This document shows positions 1-7,727 of a stretch of 64,000 nt of DNA, piece after piece. The notes beneath the pieces were generated by a model that did not search any database, was not told the DNA's origin, and was given only the letters and a program-made list of their open reading frames with translations. The DNA lies in NCBI GenBank assembly GCA_009691785.1, contig SIAM01000003.1:1-64000 (forward strand), in the 5' to 3' direction. The stretch is from Phycisphaerales bacterium. Lineage in GTDB: Bacteria; Planctomycetota; Phycisphaerae; Phycisphaerales; SM1A02. Position 1 is the first letter of the stretch, and the number at the start of each line of letters is the position of its first letter. A program made the translations under genes and the position numbers.

Positions 1-671
1 GCGCCATTGGTGCCGTTGGTTCCGTTGGTTCCTGCTGCGCCAGTTGCGCCAGGAGCACCAGTTGCGCCAGGAGCACCAGTTGCACCAGGAGCACCAGTTG
101 CACCATCTGGGCCCATTGGACCTGCTTCGCCTGTTAATCCAATTGAACCAGCCGCGCCGTTGGCACCAGCAGAACCAGCAGAACCAGTCATACCAGTTGC
201 TCCAGTTTCTCCTTGTATACCCGGCTCGCCAGCAGGACCTTGTAAACCCTGTGGACCAGCATTGCCCGATAACGCATACAGCGCAACCGGTGCCGGCATG
301 ATTGGTTGACGCGGAGTAAGAATAGTTCCGTCGACCTCCACTTCGAGCCATCGCTTTGTTTGGAAGACATTACCAAAGTCGAGCTCACTGGAGAAATTTC
401 CACCGCTGACATTGGAATTTAGGTCAATGACTTCCAAACCGACTTGCTCGCCATCAACAAGTTGGTCGTACAGACGGAATTTTAAAGCAAAAATACCATT
501 GGCAGCTGTGCCGTTCTGCCTCAATTGTCCCTGATAAGAAAACTCAGTTCCGATTGGAACTGGGGAAACACTTGGCTTGCTGCTGCTTGCACTCAAAGGC
601 GATACGGACCCGAATACAAGCGATGATGCTAAGACTAAACCAACGCGTAAACAAATGGACTTCTTGAACAT
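1..671 (-). CDS. Collagen-like secreted surface protein (3' end outside window)
   Basis: Reading leftwards from an ATG at 671, the frame stays open to the window edge, so the C-terminus is missing. The start gives a signal peptide (MFKKSICLRVGLVLASSLVF). Next comes a beta-rich domain with FSYQGQLRQNG and LKFRLYDQLVDG, then ILTPRQPIMPAPVALYALSGN, a segment common in planctomycete surface and tail-fibre-like proteins. From about residue 130 the sequence becomes collagen-type Gly-X-Y triplets (GPQGLQGPAGEPG, then repeated GATGAP). Such proteins form rod-like extracellular stalks; the actual partner is unknown. It is divergent from the dockerin-like gene at 910 across an AT-rich regulatory stretch. 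The class is clear; the function is inferred. Confidence 0.85.
   Translation of the reverse strand, partial: MFKKSICLRVGLVLASSLVFGSVSPLSASSSKPSVSPVPIGTEFSYQGQLRQNGTAANGIFALKFRLYDQLVDGEQVGLEVIDLNSNVSGGNFSSELDFGNVFQTKRWLEVEVDGTILTPRQPIMPAPVALYALSGNAGPQGLQGPAGEPGIQGETGATGMTGSAGSAGANGAAGSIGLTGEAGPMGPDGATGAPGATGAPGATGAPGATGAAGTNGTNGTNG
40..105. repeat. 18-bp tandem repeat inside collagen-like gene
   Basis: About 3.7 copies of an 18-base unit (ccagttgcgccaggagca with g/a variation) run head to tail at 40-57, 58-75, 76-93 and 94-105. On the minus strand they encode GATGAP pairs of the collagen-like region. A shorter 9-base repeat of the ttggttccg type lies at about 9-32. Such repeats may vary in copy number by slippage. 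Confidence 0.9.
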
Positions 672-769
672 CTTGCAACTCCTATAAATAAAAACTACTA
701 ACCACTAGGAAACGTAATTATCAAAAACAAATTTAATAATCACGTATTTAAATCTTATATTTCATCAAA

Positions 770-820
770 TTTGACAAAAGTCCAATATTTCTTTTGACAT
801 TTCACAATATTGTTGTCAAA
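770..820. promoter_or_regulatory. Intergenic region with TTTGACA/TGTCAAA half-sites and a central palindrome
   Basis: The AT-rich gap between the collagen-like and dockerin-like genes has TTTGACA at 770-776 and again at 793-799 (23 bases apart), and the inverted form TGTCAAA at 814-820. Between the last two lies a perfect 10-base palindrome, ACAATATTGT (804-813). TTGACA also matches a -35 box, but no good -10 box sits at the right distance, so an operator is as likely as a promoter. The role is inferred from sequence only. Confidence 0.45.
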
Positions 821-909
821 TGATCATGCGTGTGTTTCATCCGTTCTCATTTTTAAGTACAAATGTGGTTTTTATGTTAAACCAAAAATTGTCAAAAAAA
901 GGTCGGTGT

Positions 910-1308
910 ATGTGTATTCATGGCGTTTTTGTAAGCCTTGTGGCTGTATTGGTTCTCTCTGAAAACGTATTGGCCCAGTATGACATTACAAACTCAACCC
1001 AGTCTGGTGGCGGAGGTAATTCATCAGGTGGAACATTCGCTCTCGTAGGGACTATCGGTCAAGCAGTCACTGGACCGATTCAAGGCGGTGCATTCCAGTT
1101 TCTCAGCGGCTATCTGGCCAACGAATGCATTGTGTACGAGCCAACCGACTTAAACCTTGATGGCGAAACGAATGCTGCCGATCTTGGTGAGTTTCTCCTG
1201 AATTGGGGAGAATGTCCAAGCGGAACTTTGGGTTGCTCGGGCGACATTAATTATGATAGCCACATTGACGCGGCAGATCTTGGCTTAATACTTTTAAATT
1301 GGGAATGA
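910..1308 (+). CDS. Small exported protein with two dockerin-like repeats
   Basis: From the ATG at 910 the product is 132 aa. It has a signal peptide (MCIHGVFVSLVAVLVLSENVLA), a Gly/Ser-rich segment with GGGGNSSGGTF, a hydrophobic beta-like stretch (FALVGTIGQAVTGP), then two calcium-loop repeats: DLNLDGETNAADLGEFLLNWG and DINYDSHIDAADLGLILLNWE. These resemble type I dockerin or EF-hand repeats that end many secreted planctomycete proteins, where they are thought to dock onto cell-surface partners. Here almost nothing but the docking module is present. In-frame ATGs exist at 820 and 874. I chose 910 because AAAAGG precedes it by about 7 bases and the signal peptide starts there, but 874 is possible. 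Confidence 0.75.
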   Translation: MCIHGVFVSLVAVLVLSENVLAQYDITNSTQSGGGGNSSGGTFALVGTIGQAVTGPIQGGAFQFLSGYLANECIVYEPTDLNLDGETNAADLGEFLLNWGECPSGTLGCSGDINYDSHIDAADLGLILLNWE

Positions 1309-1310
1309 GA

Positions 1311-1341
1311 AAAAGTTAGAGGCTATGCCTAGCAAACTTTT
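1311..1341. terminator. Bidirectional terminator-like hairpin
   Basis: Between two convergent genes, AAAAGTT (1311-1317) pairs with AACTTTT (1335-1341), enclosing an inner AGGC-TAT-GCCT stem (1320-1330). The A-run on one side and T-run on the other would suit intrinsic termination in both directions. The GC core is short, so efficiency is uncertain. Confidence 0.5.
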
Positions 1342-1361
1342 GTTTCAACTGAATCGAAAAA

Positions 1362-1946
1362 TTATTTCTTCTTCAACATGGCGCCGAACGCGTCGGCCAT
1401 AGTCTTCAAACCAAGTTGTGCGCTGCCCCAGTCGCTTAGCTTTTCAGAACTAAAGCGCTGCGTGTTCTGCGTGTCTGCATATGCGGCAACTGGCGCACCG
1501 TCCTTGCCGTCAAGCGCGTAGATTTCACACGCCACATAGCCGTAGCCAATGCCACGCATCTGACTTTGAGGCGCAATGTTGAGCACGGGAACATTTTGCT
1601 TCAAGCCAGTGATAGACGCGCAAATTTCTAGAACGCCCGAACCACCAGCGGCAGCAACTGGCAAACCGACCGCGGCAATGATCTCATTGCGGAACTGAAT
1701 GGAGAGTTTGCTGGCCTCGTCAGGATTGTCACCGTTGGCTTCAATCTTGACTTCTTGCACAACAACGGACTTGAAAGCGCTCATGTCCTTCATAGGATTT
1801 TTATAGGAGTGAATGGTGGTGCTCTTGTTGTAATCCAAAGGAATGTTGGAGGGAATAAAACCAGTCAACTCCACATTGGTGTCTTTGTGGCAAGCGGAGC
1901 AAACAGCGAAAAGGCAAAAAGCGGCAACAAGTTTGGCAATTTTCAT
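1362..1946 (-). CDS. Exported lipoprotein, DUF3313-like
   Basis: A 194-aa protein of unknown function. The ATG at 1946 follows AAAGGA at good spacing and begins a signal peptide (MKIAKLVAAFCLFAVCSAC). The cysteine-containing cleavage region resembles a lipobox, although the -3 position is cysteine. The mature part has a pattern I associate with DUF3313 lipoproteins: a YKNPMKDMSAFKSVVVQEVKI strand, a SIQFRNEIIAAVG helix and VLEICASITGLK. These are seen in envelope lipoproteins of unknown role. An in-frame ATG 60 bases upstream would add a non-secretory extension and is less likely. It lies downstream of the pseudouridine synthase gene on the same strand, with a 132-base gap that may hold its own promoter. 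Confidence 0.65.
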   Translation of the reverse strand: MKIAKLVAAFCLFAVCSACHKDTNVELTGFIPSNIPLDYNKSTTIHSYKNPMKDMSAFKSVVVQEVKIEANGDNPDEASKLSIQFRNEIIAAVGLPVAAAGGSGVLEICASITGLKQNVPVLNIAPQSQMRGIGYGYVACEIYALDGKDGAPVAAYADTQNTQRFSSEKLSDWGSAQLGLKTMADAFGAMLKKK

Positions 1947-2078
1947 TTGGGTTTCCTTTGGATGATGCAACGCATGACAGATTTCAAATATAACAACAAA
2001 GTTCATGGGCGACTTGCGGTGAATACAGCGAACTTTGTGCTTGGAAAATTCAATCCAACTGCATCACGCCCGAAAAAT

Positions 2079-2831
2079 TTACGGCACAAAGCGCGGCGGC
2101 GGCGGCGCGGTCACGGTGACGCCATCAATAATTATTTTCCATGCGTGCAGGGAAAAATGCGAAGGCCCCGGCGCGCCGTACAGCGTGTCGCCTTCAAGTG
2201 GATGTTCCAAATAAGCGAAGCCCGCGCGAATTTGATGGCGTCTGCCTGGTCCGATCAATTCAACTTCCACTACATCCACACCGCGCGCGACAATGTGGCG
2301 CAACACTTTCCACTTGCAACGACCGCCGGTTTCCCATGAACCTGCGCGCGACACCGACACTTTCGCGGAACGCTTGTAGCGGCCCTCAAAGTGAAGACGG
2401 AAATTTCCTTCCTTGTCCAAACCACCTTTGACTAGCGCCAAATATGTTTTGGCAATCGCTCCGTCGGCGCCGCCCATGGCCGTGCGCAGGCGCTCATGCG
2501 CCTCCAAAGTTTTTGCTATCAGCAAGCAGCCGGAAGTTCCCTGATCAAGTCGATGGCACAAGCCGCCCTCGGGCAGGCTTTTTGCAGTTGGCTCGCGGCG
2601 CTCACGCCACGCTTGCACGCTTTCGCCCTGATCGCCCTGATCGCCCTGATCGCCCTGACTCTTTTTGTCTTGACTATTTTCGCCTTGTCCGCGCTCGCCT
2701 TCGCCCTGCTGACTCTTTTCAACTTGTCGCGAAACACTGTGCCAACCCGCGGTTTTGTTCACGATCAGCCACTCGGGGGTTTCATGCAACACCGTGGGCG
2801 GCGTGTTGTGGGCTGTCACTAGATTGCTCAT
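2079..2831 (-). CDS. RluA-family pseudouridine synthase
   Basis: Isomerises uridine to pseudouridine in rRNA or tRNA. The signature HRLDQGTSGCLLIAK holds the catalytic Asp. Further family blocks are AKTYLALVKG and GPGRRHQIRAGFAYLEHPLEGD near the C-terminus. The product is about 250 aa from MSNLVTAHN at 2831; an upstream in-frame ATG at 2885 would overlap the divergent dioxygenase start and is less likely. There is no S4 domain. A Gln/Gly/Asp-rich low-complexity insert (QGDQGDQGDQGE and flanks, about 45 aa) separates the N-terminal strand LIVNKTAGWHSV from the catalytic motif, and is not part of the usual fold. The exact target position in RNA cannot be told. Confidence 0.88.
   Translation of the reverse strand: MSNLVTAHNTPPTVLHETPEWLIVNKTAGWHSVSRQVEKSQQGEGERGQGENSQDKKSQGDQGDQGDQGESVQAWRERREPTAKSLPEGGLCHRLDQGTSGCLLIAKTLEAHERLRTAMGGADGAIAKTYLALVKGGLDKEGNFRLHFEGRYKRSAKVSVSRAGSWETGGRCKWKVLRHIVARGVDVVEVELIGPGRRHQIRAGFAYLEHPLEGDTLYGAPGPSHFSLHAWKIIIDGVTVTAPPPPRFVP
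2623..2658. repeat. 9-bp tandem repeat (four copies) within the pseudouridine synthase gene
   Basis: Four perfect copies of tcgccctga stand at 2623-2631, 2632-2640, 2641-2649 and 2650-2658. On the minus strand they encode repeated QGD in a non-conserved insert, so changes in copy number would stay in frame. Confidence 0.95.
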
Positions 2832-2883
2832 GCACGCAGAGTAACACCCGCAACGATTGCCCACAATTTCGTACACTCTTGCC

Positions 2884-4149
2884 ATGGCGTACTACACAAG
2901 CATGGGCAAACTTCCCGCGAAGCGACACATTCAATTTCGCCGACCAGACGGCGCGCTCTACAGCGAGGAAGTTTTTGGAACTGAAGGTTTTGTTGGTCCC
3001 ACCAGCACGCTCTACCACATTCATCCGCCCACGCAGGTGATTGGCTGGGAGCCGCTGTACGAAACCAAGCCCGTGTATGTGGAGCAATCCGTCATGCGCA
3101 TGCGCCACATCAAGACCGCGGCCATGAAACCAAAGGGCGATCCAATCACGGGTCGCGTTGTGTTGTTTGGCAACAGCGATGTTGAAATGTTCGCCTGCGT
3201 TCCCGCCGAGATCATGCCCTACCACTTTAAGAATGGTCAAGCCGATGAATGTTTGTTCATTCACTTTGGCAGCGGAACGCTGGAGACAACATTTGGCACG
3301 CTGAAGTTTGGTCCGCGTGATTACTTGATCATTCCCAAGGGCGTGATTTACAAAATGACTTTCAACAAGCCCGCCGCTGGCGAACCAGAGGCGCGCTTTA
3401 TTGGCTTTGAAACTGCAAATGGCAGCCATATTCTGCCGCCGCGGCGCTACTTGTCAAAAACCACCGCGCAATTTTTAGAGCACGCGCCCTACTGCGAGCG
3501 CGACTTGCGCCTTCCACAAAAACCGCTGCATGTGGATCAATCTGGCAAGTTTGAAGTTCGCATCAAAAGTCGTGACCAAGTGCATCGCTACTACTACAAG
3601 CATCATCCATGCGATGTGGTTGGTTGGGATGGTTGCTATTACCCATACGCTTTCAACATTGATGACTTCAGTCCGATTGTGGCCAAGCACCACATGCCGC
3701 CGCCGACGCACCAGACTTTCGAGGGCCACAACTTTGTGATCTGCTCATTCTGTCCGCGACTGCTTGACTTTCATCCGCAAGCCATTGTGCTTCCGTACAA
3801 CCATTCCAATTTGGATTCAGATGAGGTGCTTTATTATGTGCACGGCAACTACAAGGCGCGCCGCGGCATAGAAGTTTCTTCCATGACATTGCATCCGCAA
3901 GGCATTCCGCATGGACCGCATCCAGGAACAATTGAGAAAAGCATTGGCGCCACGGTGACCGATGAACTTGCCGTCATGTGCGACACATTCCGTCCTCTAT
4001 TCCCAACGCAGGCCGCGCTGGGTCTTGATGATTTGGCGTATCCCAATAGTTGGGAAGATGACACCGTGCCAGGACCAGGCGCGGCCGCCCCCGCCCCCGC
4101 CAAAGATGCCAAACCACAAGGACCAAAAAGTGCCAATACATGGGAATAA
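2884..4149 (+). CDS. hmgA: Homogentisate 1,2-dioxygenase
   Basis: Opens the aromatic ring of homogentisate to maleylacetoacetate in tyrosine/phenylalanine breakdown, using Fe(II). The 421-aa product matches the bacterial HmgA-like cupin family: RPDGALYSEEVFGTEGF at the N-terminus, PYNHSNLDSDEVLYY holding iron-ligand candidates (His307, Glu314) and GIPHGPHPGT (His343/His346). The C-terminus is an Ala/Pro/Lys-rich tail. The start at 2884 (MAYYTSMGKLP) is preferred over an in-frame ATG 27 bases upstream. It is divergent from the pseudouridine synthase gene, 52 bases away. Its pathway partner, fumarylacetoacetase, lies 0.8 kb downstream on the opposite strand. Maleylacetoacetate isomerase and 4-hydroxyphenylpyruvate dioxygenase are not in the window. 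Confidence 0.93.
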   Translation: MAYYTSMGKLPAKRHIQFRRPDGALYSEEVFGTEGFVGPTSTLYHIHPPTQVIGWEPLYETKPVYVEQSVMRMRHIKTAAMKPKGDPITGRVVLFGNSDVEMFACVPAEIMPYHFKNGQADECLFIHFGSGTLETTFGTLKFGPRDYLIIPKGVIYKMTFNKPAAGEPEARFIGFETANGSHILPPRRYLSKTTAQFLEHAPYCERDLRLPQKPLHVDQSGKFEVRIKSRDQVHRYYYKHHPCDVVGWDGCYYPYAFNIDDFSPIVAKHHMPPPTHQTFEGHNFVICSFCPRLLDFHPQAIVLPYNHSNLDSDEVLYYVHGNYKARRGIEVSSMTLHPQGIPHGPHPGTIEKSIGATVTDELAVMCDTFRPLFPTQAALGLDDLAYPNSWEDDTVPGPGAAAPAPAKDAKPQGPKSANTWE

Positions 4150-4267
4150 TTCAGGAAATCAATGCGTAAGTCAAACGGGTTTTCAAGCCCAAATTCAAGG
4201 CGCGACAACCAAACAAACAAGACGTGAAATAAGGATTCAAAATTGTATTCAATATGGAATTCACATC

Positions 4268-4828
4268 ATGAAAATGTCAATCAAACTTGGAATCATTGTG
4301 CTCATGCTGGCGTGTGTTGTGGGGTTTGTGGCGTTGAATAATTCCTCGCAAGACACAGGCGGTTCAGCCGCCAGTAAAAACGCTGTGCGTAAAGCGCCAT
4401 CGGGATTGCCTCTTGAAACAGTGACTATTGGTGGCACCAAATTTGATTTGGAAGTTGCCGCCGATGACGCCAGCCGCACGCGCGGATTAGGCAAGCGCGC
4501 CTCGGTGCCCGCTGGAACAGGAATGATTTTTGTGTTCAAAGTTTCCGACATGCTCAGTTTCTGGATGTACGACTGCTTGACCGATATGGACGTGGCCTAT
4601 GTCACTCGCGCAGGCAAAGTTGTTTTCATTGAGACCATGAAAGCGGAGCCACTCAAGGCGGCGGGCGAAACCGAGGAAGCCTACCGCGCGCGCTTGAAAC
4701 ACTATCCAGCAACTGCCGAAGGTCTGTACGCCATTGAGTTGCCGCCCGGCGATTTCACCAAGTTGGGCGTGAAGACTGGCGACACGATTACGCTGGACCA
4801 CGCCAAGTTGAAAAGCTATTTGCACTGA
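4268..4828 (+). CDS. DUF192 family exported protein
   Basis: 186 aa from an ATG at 4268. An N-terminal hydrophobic segment (LGIIVLMLACVVGFVAL) acts as a signal peptide or anchor. The DUF192 domain (COG1430) follows: VTIGGTKFDLEVAADDASRTRGLGKR, GTGMIFVF, FWMYDCLTDMDVAYV, and YAIELPPGDFTKLGVKTGD. Known members are small periplasmic or exported proteins of unresolved function; the usual WMKNT-like motif appears here as WMYDC. It follows hmgA by 118 bases and may or may not share its transcript. A longer frame reading upstream into hmgA lacks any domain and is rejected. Confidence 0.85.
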   Translation: MKMSIKLGIIVLMLACVVGFVALNNSSQDTGGSAASKNAVRKAPSGLPLETVTIGGTKFDLEVAADDASRTRGLGKRASVPAGTGMIFVFKVSDMLSFWMYDCLTDMDVAYVTRAGKVVFIETMKAEPLKAAGETEEAYRARLKHYPATAEGLYAIELPPGDFTKLGVKTGDTITLDHAKLKSYLH

Positions 4829-4832
4829 GTGA

Positions 4833-4860
4833 TTTCAAGCGCGCGGTTTTGCGCGTGAAA
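4833..4860. terminator. Strong hairpin between convergent genes
   Basis: TTTCA (4833-4837) and CGCGC (4840-4844) pair with GCGCG (4851-4855) and TGAAA (4856-4860), with a two-base bulge and a GGTTTT loop. It starts five bases after the DUF192 stop and faces the fumarylacetoacetase gene. It lacks a clean T-run, so it may be a transcript-end structure rather than a full intrinsic terminator. Confidence 0.45.
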
Positions 4861-4948
4861 GCGGAGCTTGCATTGCAATGTCACGCTTGAAATTTCTGCC
4901 GCGTAGCCCATTGACCGTTGCGCCTATTTATTTCGCCGGCTGGCAAAA

Positions 4949-6238
4949 TTATTTCGCGGCAAGAATGCGACCACGACATTCGCCCAGGCCAATTCGAGGC
5001 ATGTTCGCCTTGGCATTCAACCAACCGCGAAGAATAATTTCGTCGCCGTCATCCAGAAATTTACGCGTGGAACCATCGGGCAATTGCAGCGGTTCCGTGC
5101 CGCGCCATGTGCGCTCCAGCATGCTGCCGCGGCTGGCTGGCGTTGTGCCGCTGACCGTGCCGCTGCCCATGAGATCACCCGCGTTCATGGGGCAACCCGT
5201 GGAAGTGTGGTGCGCCAACATTTGCGAAAGCGTCCAGTACATGTCGCGGTAGGAGCCGCGGCTAATTTCAAATGGCGCGATATTTTTCTCGCGCATCGAC
5301 GCGCTCATAATGGACACCGACAATTGCAAATCAAATGTGAAGTCGTCTTTCCAAACCAAGTACGGCAAGTTCGCCGGCGCGCCCGCCTCTCGAACAGGGC
5401 CGCGTTCAAACCACGGCTCTATGGCATCCAGCGTGACAATCCACGGCGACACCGTGCTGGCAAAGTTCTTGGCGTTGAATGGACCCAGCGGTTGGTACTC
5501 CCACTTCTGCACATCGCGCGCGCTCCAATCATTCAGCAAGCACACGCCGAACAAATGCCGGCGTGACTGTGCAATGTCAATGCGCTCACCCATGGTGTTG
5601 CCCATGCCCACATACACGCCAACTTCAAGTTCATAATCTAAAAGACGCACTGCGCCAAATGTTGGCGGCCCATCATCGGTGGCGGAAGTTTGACCCATGG
5701 GTCGTCGAACATTTGCGCCGCTGACCACAATGGAACTTCCACGGCCGTGGTAGCCAACGGGCAAGTGGCGCCAATTTGGAAGCAGCGGATTGTCGGGGCG
5801 GAACATTTTCCCAACATTGGTGGCGTGGTGAATACTGGCGTAAAAGTCCGTGTAATCGCCAATATTTGCTGGAAGTTGCATGGACACCGAAGTTGCGGGC
5901 ACAACCATGTCCGCAACTTTGTGATGGTCTTGCAATTGGCGCTGGTCGCTGGACAAAAGATTTGTAATTCCCATGCGCGCCGATTTCCACAAGACGTGCC
6001 CCAAGTTCATGAACTCGTTGAGCGACTCGCAGCGAAGCGCGGCATGAACACTGGCGGGAAGTGAAGAGAGAAACCCGTAGCCAAGCGCCTCGCGCACATC
6101 AAGCACTTGATCGCCAATGGCAACTCCAATGCGCGCGCCACCCGGTCGGTCCACGCGTGTGAAGCAACCCCACGGCAAATTTGCCAACGGAAAATCGCAA
6201 TCCTGCGCCTGCGCCGAGGCAACCCAACTGGACATCAT
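4949..6238 (-). CDS. fahA: Fumarylacetoacetase
   Basis: Splits fumarylacetoacetate into fumarate and acetoacetate, the last step of homogentisate breakdown. The 429-aa product has the N-terminal SH3-like domain and the C-terminal FAH fold. Metal ligands and catalytic residues are all visible: Asp131 in DYTDFYAS, catalytic His138 in HHATNVG, Glu203 and Glu205 in YELEVG, Asp237 in NDWSARD. GTVSGTTPASRGSMLE and FLDDGDEIILRGW near the C-terminus are typical. Its ATG overlaps the stop of the upstream 308-aa gene by four bases (ATGA), implying coupled translation. Confidence 0.95.
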   Translation of the reverse strand: MMSSWVASAQAQDCDFPLANLPWGCFTRVDRPGGARIGVAIGDQVLDVREALGYGFLSSLPASVHAALRCESLNEFMNLGHVLWKSARMGITNLLSSDQRQLQDHHKVADMVVPATSVSMQLPANIGDYTDFYASIHHATNVGKMFRPDNPLLPNWRHLPVGYHGRGSSIVVSGANVRRPMGQTSATDDGPPTFGAVRLLDYELEVGVYVGMGNTMGERIDIAQSRRHLFGVCLLNDWSARDVQKWEYQPLGPFNAKNFASTVSPWIVTLDAIEPWFERGPVREAGAPANLPYLVWKDDFTFDLQLSVSIMSASMREKNIAPFEISRGSYRDMYWTLSQMLAHHTSTGCPMNAGDLMGSGTVSGTTPASRGSMLERTWRGTEPLQLPDGSTRKFLDDGDEIILRGWLNAKANMPRIGLGECRGRILAAK

Positions 6239-7161
6239 GAAGCCGTCTCCCCAAGACGAATCAAACCAAGCCGGTTGAGATCGGCCACGGGCTCGTCAAA
6301 AGAGCAACTACCAAATGAGCGGATAAATTTCTTGCGCGCCTCCATGATTTGTTTTAGCGTCAAGCGATAGTCCTTGTACTTCAAACCTTCGGCGGTGAAC
6401 ACGAATTGCTTTTCATCGCTCTCGCTGAGAACCTTGACCAACTTCTCGCCCTTGGCCAAATCATGAAATGCCAAACACGCTCCAACGAACACATTGAAGA
6501 AACCAAATTGCTCGCAGCCCAAACTTGTGGACATGTTGCGAGCCGGATGATGCATGCCCGCCGTGGCCTTGAAGAGCGCCTTGGTGGCGGCCGCGGCCTC
6601 CATGAAAACAGCCAACGCTTCCGGCGATGGATGCGCATTGACGGTCATTCCACCTGTGCGCATTTTTGCCCCCACATCAAATCCACCAAGCGCCGCGATC
6701 ATGCCGCGCGGATCCTTGTCCCAAGGAATTTCCACCCACGCCTCGTACTCGTCGGGAATTAATTCGATCAGCTCGGCGATCATTTCACTGTCGGTGGCCT
6801 TGGTTTCAATGGCCTCTATGTGCACCGGAGTTCCGCCCTTCTTTTTATAGAAGGTGTTGAACTCGTCAATTTGCTCAAGGTCGCGCTCAAGTTCCGGATC
6901 ATCAAGCGAGGACACAAGCGCCGTAACGCGCCACATTTGATCATTGTTGTCCGATGTGGACTTGGGCCACAACGGCGCGGCGAATTTTTCAAACTCGGAG
7001 AGGCGCTTGGCGGGAATCACTATGCGAGAAAGTAACCAGCGCTCGGGAGTCTCGCGGTGCTTGGCGAACATCTCAACCGTCTTCTCCATGGAATACGAGG
7101 CGGGCGGAAATAAACCCGCGTAATCAATGGAGCCTTCAAGCAATCGTGTAAGACCAATCAT
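6235..7161 (-). CDS. Conserved protein of unknown function coupled to fumarylacetoacetase
   Basis: 308 aa, cytoplasmic, no signal peptide. Notable blocks are LEGSIDYAGLFPPA at the start, GAKMRTGGMTVNAHPSPEALAVF in the middle, ALFKATAGMHHPAR, and FGFFNVFVGACLAFHDL. The K-R-TGG...PSPE and KATAGMHH pattern looks like a phosphate- or substrate-binding barrel protein. I recall similar uncharacterised proteins in actinobacteria and cyanobacteria, but I cannot name a function. The stop overlaps the fahA start (ATGA at 6235-6238), so it is almost certainly made together with fumarylacetoacetase. A missing step such as maleylacetoacetate isomerisation or a protective role is possible but is inference only. 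Confidence 0.8.
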   Translation of the reverse strand: MIGLTRLLEGSIDYAGLFPPASYSMEKTVEMFAKHRETPERWLLSRIVIPAKRLSEFEKFAAPLWPKSTSDNNDQMWRVTALVSSLDDPELERDLEQIDEFNTFYKKKGGTPVHIEAIETKATDSEMIAELIELIPDEYEAWVEIPWDKDPRGMIAALGGFDVGAKMRTGGMTVNAHPSPEALAVFMEAAAATKALFKATAGMHHPARNMSTSLGCEQFGFFNVFVGACLAFHDLAKGEKLVKVLSESDEKQFVFTAEGLKYKDYRLTLKQIMEARKKFIRSFGSCSFDEPVADLNRLGLIRLGETAS

Positions 7162-7227
7162 GTGGCGAAGAGTACGGTGTAATCTTGATCGCTGCGAAGT
7201 TTAAGAAAACGCCGCTATCATTCCCGC

Positions 7228-7629
7228 ATGCTTCAATGGATGCGAGTCACAGATTTCGTTTTGCGCTTATCCCACCGACCTGGCGAACTCGCGCGCCTTT
7301 GCACACAAATGCGCGAAGCCGATGTTGAAATTACGGGAATGTGGGGACCGGTTCTTGGTCGAGCGTCAGTTGGTTTTCACGTCATCGCACAGAACCCCGA
7401 TCAATTTAGAGCTTTCGCGTGCGACGCGGAAATGCCAATCACCGAATCCACCGCTTTTCTTATCAACGACATTAGCGGCGGCGGCAGTTTTGTGGCGCGA
7501 CTGGATTCCATAGCTGGAGCGGGAATTAATATTGAATCAATTCAAAGCCTAACCATTGACGGCTCACTTTCCGCCGTGATTTGGGTGAATGAATCAGACG
7601 AATCGCGCTTGATTGAAGTTCTTTCTTAA
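7228..7629 (+). CDS. ACT-domain protein (two ACT-like halves)
   Basis: 133 aa. The N-terminal half reads VLRLSHRPGELARLCTQMREADVEI and the C-terminal half FVARLDSIAGAGINIESIQSL; both have the strand-helix-strand pattern of ACT domains, which bind amino acids and regulate enzymes. No catalytic domain is attached, so it is probably a stand-alone regulatory or sensing protein. The start could be the first ATG (7228) or the one at 7240 (MRVTDF). Divergent from the 308-aa gene, 66 bases apart; this placement beside tyrosine catabolism fits amino-acid sensing but does not prove it. Confidence 0.75.
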   Translation: MLQWMRVTDFVLRLSHRPGELARLCTQMREADVEITGMWGPVLGRASVGFHVIAQNPDQFRAFACDAEMPITESTAFLINDISGGGSFVARLDSIAGAGINIESIQSLTIDGSLSAVIWVNESDESRLIEVLS

Positions 7630-7727
7630 ATTGATCGCACGATCTTTTTACTCGCGGCGAGATTTCACCGCGCCAATAAAAACCTGGTTGCAACGTGAAC
7701 TTGCATGTAAGACGCGACCCTTTGCGC

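Noticed and set aside
40-105. Possible CRISPR-like array at the left edge
   Set aside because: Units are contiguous 18-mers without spacers and encode Gly-X-Y triplets in frame.
2444-3040. 198-codon plus-strand frame across the pseudouridine synthase and hmgA start
   Set aside because: Its RPDRPDRPD run is only the complement of the QGD repeat; overlaps two well-supported genes.
3962-4267. N-terminal extension of the DUF192 gene into hmgA
   Set aside because: Out of frame with hmgA, low-complexity Pro run, and would bury the signal peptide at 4268.
7632-7660. Terminator after the ACT-domain gene (GATC-GCAC-GATC then TTTTT)
   Set aside because: Stem is only four or five base pairs; too weak to list as a feature.
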